Source: Novosphingobium sp. UBA6272
GTDB lineage: Bacteria; Pseudomonadota; Alphaproteobacteria; Sphingomonadales; Sphingomonadaceae
Reading direction: 5' to 3'
Assembly (NCBI RefSeq): GCF_002440635.1
Contig: NZ_DJUW01000006.1
Coordinates: 1 to 64,000, forward strand
Length of the DNA: 64,000 nucleotides
The notes beneath the pieces were generated by a model. It saw only the letters and a list, made by a program, of their open reading frames with translations, was not told the origin of the DNA and did no database searches. Both the position numbers and the translations under genes were made by a program. Shown here piece after piece: positions 1 through 6,966 of this stretch. The number at the start of each line of letters is the position of its first letter. Position 1 is the first letter of the stretch.

Positions 1-186
1 CACCTCATTGACGGACGTGACCCCATTTTCCGGTCAAAATGTCGGTATGCGGGCGGTAATGCCCTAAGGGGGCCTGTTATGCCTGTTATGCCTTAGTGAT
101 GCCATCAACCTGACCCTTTCCATCGGTTACACGGGTGATACCCACCCACTATCGATAGGCTTAGCCAGCCATTCGAACTCACAAAT
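1..186. other. Non-coding island segment with short tandem repeats
   Basis: No gene is visible here. The stretch around 57-104 holds short direct repeats of the type TGCCTGTTA (two adjacent copies at about 78-96, with degenerate copies on either side). It lies immediately downstream of the possible HUH-type replication protein. Short iterated repeats next to a replication gene can be an origin, but that is inference only. Confidence 0.3.
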
Positions 187-1083
187 CTATGGATGTATCA
201 GCTGAAACCCTGCCTTAGTGGGCCTCAGGTTGCTCAGGAGGATGAAGTCCACGATCGACCACATATCCATCCAGATCAGCCAACGTTGTTTGAAGGGACT
301 AGGGATTTCCTTCTTGGTGGTTGAGCGCTTCCGACTCCCCTCTTCGACAATCCTGGTAGGACGATGTGGCACCCAGCTTTCCAGGCAGTAGGTGATCGGA
401 TCGGGAAGGTTGAACAGGGGTTTCTTCACTTGAATCCTGGGGCTGATCGGTAAGCCCTGCTCCAGTGGATCTAGCCGGGCGTTGTCATATTTGCGCATCT
501 TCTTAAGGTTATCGATCGCTTTGATCTTCTCACCGACCACGATGCCGTGGACATGGAAGTCGATGACACCTCCGTAGCGGTTAGCGTCAAAGTCAGCATC
601 CAGGCCGAAGAAACCAAAGCCAGGAGCTGCCGTTATGCCTTGCCTGTTAAAGTCGTTCTGGACCCGCTTCAGCAGATCGGCGGGCCTTACCGAGAAGAGG
701 TCGTCTGCCCGATACAGCATCCCCTGGGGCCGCAGCGTTACAAAGCCCTGGGGCTGGTCTTGGTGCTCTTCGATCAACTTCCACCAGCTACTCAGGATCG
801 GCATCCTGGCCTCACGGTGGTAAACTGCAGACGCTAAAGTCTCGGCTGGAATGCCGGTCTCGTTGGCCCTTTGTAGGCGTTCTTGCAGATCCCTTGCTCG
901 TTCTGCCTCCCAGATGGTCAGCTGGGATGTGTCCTCAAGGAGCTTGGCCCGGCGGATGTCCCGCTTAATATTGGTCTCACGGTCGCGGAATCTGACAATG
1001 CCATCCTCGTGACGGGTGTCCTTGTCGAGCCGGTGCGGCTTCTTAGGCTTCGGCAAATCGGAATAGCTTGGGCCTGCCATCAT
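187..1083 (-). CDS. Possible HUH-type replication/relaxase protein of the island
   Basis: 298-residue protein on the integrative island. Its most telling feature is a His-hydrophobic-His motif at about residues 177-179 inside a hydrophobic strand (DFHVHGIVVG). This is the pattern of the metal-binding HUH motif of rolling-circle Rep proteins and relaxases. Candidate catalytic tyrosines follow in KMRKYDNARL and PITYCLESW. The open frame runs further upstream, but the ATG at 1083 overlaps the stop of the upstream excisionase-like gene (ATGA), so that start and translational coupling are preferred. GC is lower than in the chromosome to the right. The family was not recognised with certainty; a role in replication or transfer of the island is inferred from the motif and the context. 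Confidence 0.5.
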   Translation of the reverse strand: MMAGPSYSDLPKPKKPHRLDKDTRHEDGIVRFRDRETNIKRDIRRAKLLEDTSQLTIWEAERARDLQERLQRANETGIPAETLASAVYHREARMPILSSWWKLIEEHQDQPQGFVTLRPQGMLYRADDLFSVRPADLLKRVQNDFNRQGITAAPGFGFFGLDADFDANRYGGVIDFHVHGIVVGEKIKAIDNLKKMRKYDNARLDPLEQGLPISPRIQVKKPLFNLPDPITYCLESWVPHRPTRIVEEGSRKRSTTKKEIPSPFKQRWLIWMDMWSIVDFILLSNLRPTKAGFQLIHP

Positions 1084-1262
1084 CGGCCACCCTGTTCGAT
1101 CAGCGCCCGGATCGACTCCATTGTTACGAGAGTCTTTCGGCCGATCTTGATGCGGCGAAGACCGCCATCCTGGTTCAACAGGGCGAAGAGCTTGGTGCGT
1201 TTCACCGATAGAAGGAGGCATGCCGTTGGCACGTCCGCGAGGATTGGCTGAATCGGTTCCAC
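1080..1262 (-). CDS. Excisionase/AlpA-like small helix-turn-helix protein
   Basis: About 60 residues with a MerR/excisionase-type winged helix: a short helix-turn (LLSVKRTKLFALLNQ), then a wing ending in RIKIGRKTLVTMESIRALIE. This matches the common pattern of AlpA/Xis regulators on integrative elements. The GTG at 1262 is chosen because a GGAGAG ribosome binding site lies five bases upstream; the frame stays open to a TTG at 1295. The stop overlaps the next gene by ATGA. It probably controls excision or expression of the island together with the integrase at 4943-6163. Confidence 0.65.
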   Translation of the reverse strand: MEPIQPILADVPTACLLLSVKRTKLFALLNQDGGLRRIKIGRKTLVTMESIRALIEQGGR

Positions 1263-1383
1263 TTGGGCTCTCCATGATCTCGAGAACCGACTCAATTAGA
1301 CCTAAAATCGCTCGGGTCGAGCGAACTATTTGCATTGCTTGGGATTTTTACTATTTTCCGGGACGCAAAAAACATGGCACTTT

Positions 1384-2127
1384 GTGGCTGTGACAACCGA
1401 GGCCGCGCATTGGATCGAAACCTTCGAGTTCGAAAGGCTCGGCCGGTCTAACTTCGTCCTGGATTTCGCTGATGATGATGAGGCGCAATCGGCTGTTGAT
1501 CGGATGGCGGATGCCGTCATCGACGAGTTTCGCATTCGCAAGGCGCTCTCAAGATTTGACCCTTGCTATGAGGCTCCACTCAAGTGGCTGAGGCCAGTTT
1601 GCTACCATGCAATTTTGCACTGTCTGCACGCCGACCTCTTCGAGTTTCTTGAGGCGCGCCTGGAGCACCATGGCCGTTTGGTTCGCGGTCCCAAGTGCGA
1701 ACGATCGGTATTTATGGTCGGGATAGTAGGGATACTGGCTGATGATAAACCAAGCATCGGGCCCGATGGGAAGCTAGTGAAGCAGCTTACCGACGAAAAG
1801 GACCGAATGCGCCTTGCTGACCAGATGTGGTGGGCGTTCAGGCACTATGCGCAGCCAAAGGAGATCTTGAAGTTCAACCGACGGTACCCATTGCATCGCC
1901 AAGCCTCAAGGCCGCCCAAAGACTTCCTTTTCCGGGAGCTGTACCAACAGATCATAGCTCGTCGCGGTGATGTCGAAGACGAGAGTCGGAGCATAACATT
2001 CGCGCGCGGCGCTTACCCAGATGAAATCAATCTAGCGCTTGCCGATCGCGAAGAGAAAAGACGTCTCGAATGGGAGAACAGCGATTCTGACGTCAATTGG
2101 GACGCAGACGACCTCAACTGGGATTGA
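1384..2127 (+). CDS. Hypothetical protein of the island
   Basis: About 247 residues, divergent from the excisionase-like gene. The start is uncertain: the frame opens with TTG at 1330, and GTG codons at 1384 or 1390 are alternatives; none has a clear ribosome binding site. The protein is soluble, without a signal peptide or membrane segment. It has an aromatic and charged centre (MWWAFRHYAQPKEILKFNRR) and a very acidic Asp/Trp-rich C-terminus (DVNWDADDLNWD). No family is recognised. Base composition is that of the island rather than of the chromosome. Confidence 0.5.
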   Translation: MAVTTEAAHWIETFEFERLGRSNFVLDFADDDEAQSAVDRMADAVIDEFRIRKALSRFDPCYEAPLKWLRPVCYHAILHCLHADLFEFLEARLEHHGRLVRGPKCERSVFMVGIVGILADDKPSIGPDGKLVKQLTDEKDRMRLADQMWWAFRHYAQPKEILKFNRRYPLHRQASRPPKDFLFRELYQQIIARRGDVEDESRSITFARGAYPDEINLALADREEKRRLEWENSDSDVNWDADDLNWD

Positions 2128-2161
2128 TCCCCCAAAAAGGGTTGCTCGGTTACTGGCAAGG

Positions 2162-2851
2162 TCAAGGCCCGCCATCCATCTCCTTGGCGGCTTCATCTGC
2201 AGCCCTCGCTGCCTCATCGCTTGCTTCTTGGACTGCATCGGCTGCTTGCCTGGCCGTATCAGAGCCCGTTGAACCCGCTTCGTTGGGAGGCGAATTGGCC
2301 TCTGCTCCACCTGGGCTAGGTTGTTCGACTTGCGTTTGGGGCTGCGCAGCCTGCTGCTGCTGGAGGTATTCCGCCTGGGGCATACCGTTCACGAACACCG
2401 TCCGGAAGAACGACGCCTTGTTCGGGATCAGATAGTAATCCTCGGTGCCGAGATCGGTCGTGCCATTGTTGTAGTGGATCGTGAACTCGACGTTGCGGAA
2501 CTCAACTGGGGTGTTGTCCTTGGCCGAATTGACGGTTGCGAGATCGACCGTGCAGTGCACCTCGTAGATCTTCTGATCCGCCATCGGGCTATCTGCCACC
2601 TTGGGATTCTCAATCGTCGCCCGCGATTTGAAGTCCTCGCTCACAGCAGCAAAGACTTCGGGTCCGCCGAACATCGCAACCAACCCGCCCGCCTTGCTCA
2701 CGAACGCATTGGCGACCTCGGTCAGGATTTTGTCCTTGACGTCCGCGCGCTTGCAGGCGTCGAGTGCTGTCATGTTGGGCGAGGCTGAGTTGGGCTTGCA
2801 CGCGACTAGCAAGGCCACCGCGAACAGCATTGTGGCAAATTGAAGCTTCAT
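2162..2851 (-). CDS. Putative lipoprotein
   Basis: 229 residues with a type II signal peptide: a short basic start, a hydrophobic core and the lipobox LVAC with Cys18, so it should be lipid-anchored in the envelope. The middle (about 25-160) is a globular domain of unknown family. The C-terminal 70 residues are of low complexity: a Gln-rich stretch, then Pro/Gly/Glu, then an Ala/Glu-rich helix. An AGGAGA ribosome binding site precedes the ATG. It lies 11 bases downstream of the LprI-like gene and is probably co-transcribed with it. Function unknown. Confidence 0.6.
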   Translation of the reverse strand: MKLQFATMLFAVALLVACKPNSASPNMTALDACKRADVKDKILTEVANAFVSKAGGLVAMFGGPEVFAAVSEDFKSRATIENPKVADSPMADQKIYEVHCTVDLATVNSAKDNTPVEFRNVEFTIHYNNGTTDLGTEDYYLIPNKASFFRTVFVNGMPQAEYLQQQQAAQPQTQVEQPSPGGAEANSPPNEAGSTGSDTARQAADAVQEASDEAARAADEAAKEMDGGP

Positions 2852-2862
2852 GTCTTCGTCTC

Positions 2863-3279
2863 CTAACCCTTGTAGTTCTCGAGGAAGACTGTGCGCTTGA
2901 TCGTTTCGTCGAGAATGCAGCTTGCGTAGACGACGCCCGACAACGAGCCGCCGCCTGCATCATTCGAAGCGCGAGAGCACCGGGCGTCGCGTTGGCGTAT
3001 CCAGCTACGCTGAAGGCCGCGAAGTTGGTCCTTCTTGGCGCGTGATAGTGGCCGCATGACCATGACATAGGCTTGGTTTAGGCGGGCATCCTGCCGGTCG
3101 ATCTCGGCACCGATGCAATCCATCATGTCTACGGTCACACCTTCGGCCGCGTCCATGCACTGGTTGTAGTCGCGGGTGTAGCGCTTCTCGATCTGCGATT
3201 GCGTTTGTGCTGCCGTCGGTGTGACAGAAAAGGCTGCGATCAATAGGCCAGCGAAGATTTGTCCGACTTTACTGCGCAT
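2863..3279 (-). CDS. Exported DUF1311/LprI-N-like protein
   Basis: 138 residues. The start at 3279 gives a clean Sec signal peptide (GLLIAAFSVTPTAAQTQ). The mature part has the layout of the LprI N-terminal/DUF1311 family: a helical region with Cys residues, LNQAYVMVMRPL, the hallmark RSWIRQRDARC with Trp and Cys, and a late cysteine (YASCILDET). Members are periplasmic; some inhibit lysozyme. The frame is open upstream to 3537, but that part overlaps the structured RNA element at 3323-3435 and is not considered coding. Probably co-transcribed with the lipoprotein downstream. Confidence 0.65.
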   Translation of the reverse strand: MRSKVGQIFAGLLIAAFSVTPTAAQTQSQIEKRYTRDYNQCMDAAEGVTVDMMDCIGAEIDRQDARLNQAYVMVMRPLSRAKKDQLRGLQRSWIRQRDARCSRASNDAGGGSLSGVVYASCILDETIKRTVFLENYKG

Positions 3280-3322
3280 CGTTGCCCCCACTTCAATTGG
3301 AGGCACCGGGCGAAGCCGGGTG

Positions 3323-3435
3323 TTTACAACCCTGCGCACGCACAAGGCGCCGCCGCCTTTAGGCGAGCCCTGGACATACGCGACGGCCACCCGGCCGAGA
3401 AATCTCGACCGGCGCGTGCGGTTTGAGGTTGTAAA
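3323..3435 (+). ncRNA. Structured RNA element resembling phage C4 antisense RNA
   Basis: The ends form a long-range stem. TTTACAACC (3323-3331) pairs perfectly with GGTTGTAAA (3427-3435), and CGCACGC (3335-3341) pairs with GCGTGCG (3414-3420). Inside are a GC-rich hairpin (about 3346-3368), the stretch GGACATACGCGACGGCCACC, and a hairpin CGAG-AAAT-CTCG. The overall arrangement and the GGACAT...CGGCCACC core recall C4-type antisense RNAs of P1/P4-like elements, from memory of that family. Strand is assigned by that resemblance. Any protein reading through it looks fortuitous. Confidence 0.45.
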
Positions 3436-3533
3436 GCCTCCGCTGCGGGACTGACCGCAGCTAAAGATTGTATGCGGCGATAGAGGGCTTTGATCAAGCG
3501 CTTGCTGCGAAGAAGTTTGGTGATTCATCATGT

Positions 3534-3893
3534 TCACCAGTCGCTTGAAAGAAGCACAGTCAGAACTCTTTGAGTGGCCTCCGCGTCGGCAGGATCATCT
3601 GATCCAAATTCCATGCGCGAATCATAATAATCGATCTTAAACAGCAGGTTATGGCCGAAAAGCGTCAGATCGCCGAAGTCCCGTTCACCATGCGGATCGT
3701 TGTCTGAATCGAACTCATCGTAGTTTGCCAGTGCAGCCGCGAGGGTCACGGCATCAAAGCCACTGATCCGCAAAACGTTCTGGGTAATCACAATGGTGCC
3801 ACCCATTCCTGTCTTGCGGAGTTGATCGTTCAAGCGAGCAATCGCTTCTGCGCGCGGCACCTCGTTGCACGTTGCTGTTCCGTGGTCGGTCAT
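3534..3893 (-). CDS. DUF3768 family protein
   Basis: 119 residues from the ATG at 3893. It matches the DUF3768 pattern well: an N-terminal helix RLNDQLRKTGMGGTIVITQNV, a centre with FDSDNDPHGERDFGDL, then LLFKIDYYDSRMEFGSDDPADAEATQRVLTVLLSSDW. This family of unknown function is common on alphaproteobacterial plasmids and integrative elements. The frame extends upstream to 4013 but would overlap the next gene; the internal ATG fits the family length of about 100-120 residues. Confidence 0.75.
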   Translation of the reverse strand: MTDHGTATCNEVPRAEAIARLNDQLRKTGMGGTIVITQNVLRISGFDAVTLAAALANYDEFDSDNDPHGERDFGDLTLFGHNLLFKIDYYDSRMEFGSDDPADAEATQRVLTVLLSSDW

Positions 3894-3993
3894 GATAATT
3901 TCATTCCATTGTTGTGAGCAGCCGCCATCCCCTCGCACCAAGTTGCGCAAGCGGGATGGTCGGCGATGTTGTTGGGTTGGACGAAGCTTCCGA

Positions 3994-4632
3994 TTACTTC
4001 TTCTTGGCCTCATCGCGGATGCGGTTGATCAGCGCGTCGAGGTCTGCTATGGCTGCGATGGCAGCGGCCACGGCCTGGCTGACCGGCTTCAGAGCTTCAT
4101 CGAAATCGTTCATTTCGAACGCCTGGGCGACGAGTTCTTTCAGCAGATCAACGGGCTGGAAGAGGCGCGCTTCCTGCTCGTCGCGTGTCCAGCCGCCGAG
4201 TTTGAAGAAGCCCGCAACAGCCTTGTCATCTCGAATGACCTTGTCGGCAGCATCGCTCAGTCCCGCTCTGACCTTCAATTCCACACACATCAGAGTGCCG
4301 CCGGTCTTGAGGGCCGCTTCGAGCCAGCTGTGATCGTAGTCGTCAGTGGTGATCTCGCTTAGTTCGAGCCAGGCATCGCCAATTCCGCCGACGCCCTTGG
4401 TCATTTTCCACTCCGATGCCATCAGGATTGCGGTGCCGTTGGCCTCGCTGGCTATCCAAGGTTCGACTGCGGCCTTGGTGAACTTGCGGACGATTTCGCC
4501 CATCAGGCGGTCGCTGATCGGCCCACTGGCAAGTTGATAATCGGGCGCAATGTTGCCCAGTTGGCGGATGATCCGTCCGGCCTCGACCGGATCGAGTTGC
4601 TGGGCGGCGATGATCTGTTCGTCGGTATTCAT
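3994..4632 (-). CDS. Hypothetical protein of the island
   Basis: About 212 residues from the ATG at 4632 (another in-frame ATG lies at 4641). An AAAGG ribosome binding site sits eight bases upstream, inside a predicted stem-loop (4642-4688). The protein is acidic and mostly alpha-helical, with no signal peptide; the C-terminus is Ala-rich and ends in a charged helix (LINRIRDEAKKK). Trp-containing patches (GDAWLELSEI, DHSWLEAALK) suggest a folded domain, but no family is recognised. Confidence 0.5.
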   Translation of the reverse strand: MNTDEQIIAAQQLDPVEAGRIIRQLGNIAPDYQLASGPISDRLMGEIVRKFTKAAVEPWIASEANGTAILMASEWKMTKGVGGIGDAWLELSEITTDDYDHSWLEAALKTGGTLMCVELKVRAGLSDAADKVIRDDKAVAGFFKLGGWTRDEQEARLFQPVDLLKELVAQAFEMNDFDEALKPVSQAVAAAIAAIADLDALINRIRDEAKKK

Positions 4633-4641
4633 GTAGCGCAT

Positions 4642-4688
4642 CCTTTGCCTAGAAGGAGGACCGCTAAGGGGACCTCCTCCGGCAAAGG
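4642..4688 (-). promoter_or_regulatory. Leader stem-loop enclosing the ribosome binding site
   Basis: On the minus strand CCTTTGCC (4688-4681) pairs perfectly with GGCAAAGG (4649-4642), and an inner GGAGGA/TCCTCC stem extends the hairpin. The 3' arm contains the Shine-Dalgarno sequence for the protein starting at 4632. Translation could be controlled by opening this hairpin. This is inferred from base pairing only. Confidence 0.4.
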
Positions 4689-4942
4689 CCGGTCTTGCCA
4701 GATCAACACTTGCAGCTGATGGGGCAACAGCCCCGATCGCTAGGCGCAAGCGTTCTCTCAGCCAGGAACATCCTGACCTATCCCCTTCGCGGAACTCGTT
4801 TGCGAAAGTGCCTCAAGCCCTCTGAAGCTGGTCAAATCGGGCTTAACGCACTGCAATTATTAGCGGATTCTGTCAGAAAAAGCAAAAATGGCTCAAATGC
4901 TGCGGTGAGCTTCGATGCCAACTGCCAGCGGCTATGCTGGCC
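4689..4942. other. Intergenic region, no gene seen
   Basis: About 250 bases between the integrase stop and the leader of the 212-residue protein. AT-rich around 4850-4890. It probably carries the promoter for the minus-strand genes to its left. No convincing reading frame or tRNA. Confidence 0.4.
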
Positions 4943-6163
4943 TTAGGAGGTGCCAGGCCGATTCGATTTGAACTTGTCACGCAACCCTTGCTTGCCGCAA
5001 AATGCCGCCCAAGCGGCCATCAATTCGCGGCGCTTTTCGACTGCTGTTCCGCGTCGGTAGGCGGCCTCGACTTCGGAGGTCAATGCGTGTGCCAGGGCCA
5101 TCTCGACCACTTCACGCTCAAAATGGGTCTGCTCGCCGACCCAGTCACGGAACGTCGAACGGAAGCCATGGACTGTGATATCGCTATGGCCCATGCGCTT
5201 GAGCTGCTGCGACAAGGCCATATCGGACAGCGGTCCACCGCGCGGCGCTGCAAACACAATATCTTCGGGCTTGGCTGCCTCCGGCCTTACGGTGCGAAGG
5301 ACTGCAAGAGCAGCGTCACTCAGCGGTACTTTGTGCTCCCTCTTCGCCTTCATGCGTTCCTTTGGTACGGTCCAAAGCTTCGCTTCGAGGTCCACTTCAG
5401 ACCAGCACATACCGCGCACTTCTCCTGATCGTGCGGCTGTCAGAATGGCGAACTCGAGTGCGCGGGCTGTGCCGCCTGGCCGTTTCCGCAACCCGGTCAT
5501 GAATGCCGTGATTTCCGAGAAGGGAAGGGCGGCATGATGCTTGACCGCCGATTTGTCACGCCTCAGCAGTGTCTTGTCGAGGTGCCCCTTCCACCGCGCC
5601 GGATTGTCGCCTGACCATAGGCCTTTGACCTTGGCAGCATCCAGAATGCGTTCGATGCGCCCCCTCAGCCGCGAAGCGGTTTCCGGCTTGCTCAGCCAGA
5701 TCGGCTCAAGGACTGCCAGGACATCCGACGTTGATATCTGGTCAATCGGCTTGTTCAGCAAAGGTGCGGCATGGGTATCGACGGTATTGCGCCATTGCTG
5801 CCGATGTTTGGGGTTGCGGAACCCGTCCTCGATGCCAGCGATCCATTCCTTGGCGAAGGTGCCGAACGTCACAACAGGAACTGGCTTGGCTCGAGCTTTG
5901 GCGCGTTCGATCCGAGGATCAATGCCGTCTAGCAGCTGACCCCGTATCTTTTCGGCCCGCTCGCGTGCCTTTGCGAGCGTAATGTCCAAGTCCGATCCCA
6001 AGCCAAGCTCTATCCGCCTTCCACTCATGGTTCCGATGTAAAACCAAGATCTTCCGCTTGGGCGGACCCGCAGGTAGAGACCGCCGCCATCGGACAGCAG
6101 CCCTGGTCCGGCGAAGCCAGCGACCTCCTTAACAGTGAGCTTGTTACGCGCGCGCGAGGACAT
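4943..6163 (-). CDS. P4-type tyrosine recombinase (integrase)
   Basis: 406 residues. The N-terminal DUF4102 arm-binding domain (about 5-90, SDGGGLYLRVRPSGRSW) marks the P4-like prophage/island integrase family. A core-binding domain follows (about 100-190), then the catalytic domain. Catalytic residues are visible: Arg245 (TAARSGEVRG), a Lys near 275, His332-xx-Arg335 (HGFRSTFRDW), His359 and nucleophile Tyr369 (EAAYRRG). The gene starts 183 bases from the 3' end of tRNA-Ser, the usual arrangement for an island that uses the tRNA as attachment site. It looks intact. Confidence 0.92.
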   Translation of the reverse strand: MSSRARNKLTVKEVAGFAGPGLLSDGGGLYLRVRPSGRSWFYIGTMSGRRIELGLGSDLDITLAKARERAEKIRGQLLDGIDPRIERAKARAKPVPVVTFGTFAKEWIAGIEDGFRNPKHRQQWRNTVDTHAAPLLNKPIDQISTSDVLAVLEPIWLSKPETASRLRGRIERILDAAKVKGLWSGDNPARWKGHLDKTLLRRDKSAVKHHAALPFSEITAFMTGLRKRPGGTARALEFAILTAARSGEVRGMCWSEVDLEAKLWTVPKERMKAKREHKVPLSDAALAVLRTVRPEAAKPEDIVFAAPRGGPLSDMALSQQLKRMGHSDITVHGFRSTFRDWVGEQTHFEREVVEMALAHALTSEVEAAYRRGTAVEKRRELMAAWAAFCGKQGLRDKFKSNRPGTS

Positions 6164-6346
6164 GATTCTCGCAAACTAGCGGGTCTCCGCCATCATGTCA
6201 GCCATAATATCAGCCATAAGTTCGGCTCGCGGCTTGTGGCGATCCAGCGCGAACGAATGCGAACGTCAAATCTGTATAATAGCGCAAGAAACCTCAGTTT
6301 TATGAGGCTTCTCTGAGTTTGCGATGATGAGTGAAAGGGCGGGTAA
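6164..6346. other. Presumed attachment region between integrase and tRNA-Ser
   Basis: Separates the integrase start from the tRNA-Ser 3' end. It holds short repeats (ATGTCAGCCATAATATCAGCCAT at 6194-6216 and two GCGAACG copies near 6248-6264) that could be recombinase arm sites, plus the hairpin at 6286-6307. The left attachment copy, expected to repeat the tRNA 3' end, was not seen in 1-6163, so the island should extend beyond the window. Confidence 0.4.
6286..6307 (-). terminator. Probable terminator of tRNA-Ser
   Basis: On the minus strand CCTCA (6307-6303), a six-base loop, TGAGG (6296-6292), then TTTCTT. It is about 40 bases downstream of the tRNA 3' end. The short stem makes it a modest terminator. 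Confidence 0.45.
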
Positions 6347-6437
6347 TGGCGGAGCGGGAGGGATTCGAACCCTCGATACGCTTTTGACGTATACTCACTT
6401 TCCAGGCGAGCGCCTTCGACCACTCGGCCACCGCTCC
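6347..6437 (-). tRNA. tRNA-Ser (anticodon GGA)
   Basis: 91 nucleotides including an encoded CCA. The acceptor stem GGAGCGG/CCGCTCC closes perfectly. The anticodon stem CTCGC/GTGAG surrounds the loop CTGGAAA with anticodon GGA. The long variable arm TATACGTCAAAAGCGTA is typical of serine tRNAs, and the T arm contains GGTTCGAATCC. It decodes UCC/UCU. Its 3' end faces the integrase and is the presumed attachment site of the island. Confidence 0.95.
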
Positions 6438-6523
6438 GCATGCACTGGATTGGCGCGCCCTAGCGGCATGGCCGGGATCGTGCAAGCGTTGCAGGCGCGG
6501 GCGGAGCGCCTATCTTGGCGGGC

Positions 6524-6925
6524 ATGACCCGCACCTTTGGCCTCGCGCCCAGCCTTTCCGAAATCGAAGCCCTGGCCTGCGCCGCGCTGGCGCAGATGCC
6601 GGAGCCGTTTGCGGCGCACCTTGCCGGGGTGCGGCTGGTGGTGGAGGACTTTGCCGACGCGGAAACGCTGGCGGCGATGGGGATCGAGGATGCCTTCGAG
6701 CTGACCGGGATCTACGAGGGCTGGCCGGTGGGTGAGAAGCATTCGGCGCCTTCGGGTGCGCTGCCCGACCGGATCCGGCTGTTCCGCCAACCGATCCTCG
6801 ACGAATGGATCGCGCGCGGGGACGAGAGCCTGGAGCATCTGGTCGCCCATGTGGTGATCCACGAAGTCGGGCACCATTTCGGGCTGAGCGATGCCGATAT
6901 CGATGCGCTGGAGGCGCAGGGCTGA
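6524..6925 (+). CDS. Metallopeptidase family protein (zincin-like, DUF1025)
   Basis: 133 residues. The zinc-binding motif HEVGH (residues 113-117, followed by HFGLSD) and the preceding segment LPDRIRLFRQPILDEW fit the small 'possibl zinc metallopeptidase' DUF1025 family. No signal peptide, so cytosolic. The ATG at 6524 is preferred to the one at 6515 because the protein then begins like family members. Substrate unknown. Confidence 0.8.
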   Translation: MTRTFGLAPSLSEIEALACAALAQMPEPFAAHLAGVRLVVEDFADAETLAAMGIEDAFELTGIYEGWPVGEKHSAPSGALPDRIRLFRQPILDEWIARGDESLEHLVAHVVIHEVGHHFGLSDADIDALEAQG

Positions 6926-6966
6926 GCGCGGTTTGACAAAGGGCGCGGCGGTGGCACTGTGGGGCG

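Noticed and set aside
3280..3537. N-terminal extension of the LprI-like protein, and plus-strand frame 3221-3454
   Set aside because: Both run through the structured RNA element; the internal ATG at 3279 gives a proper signal peptide.
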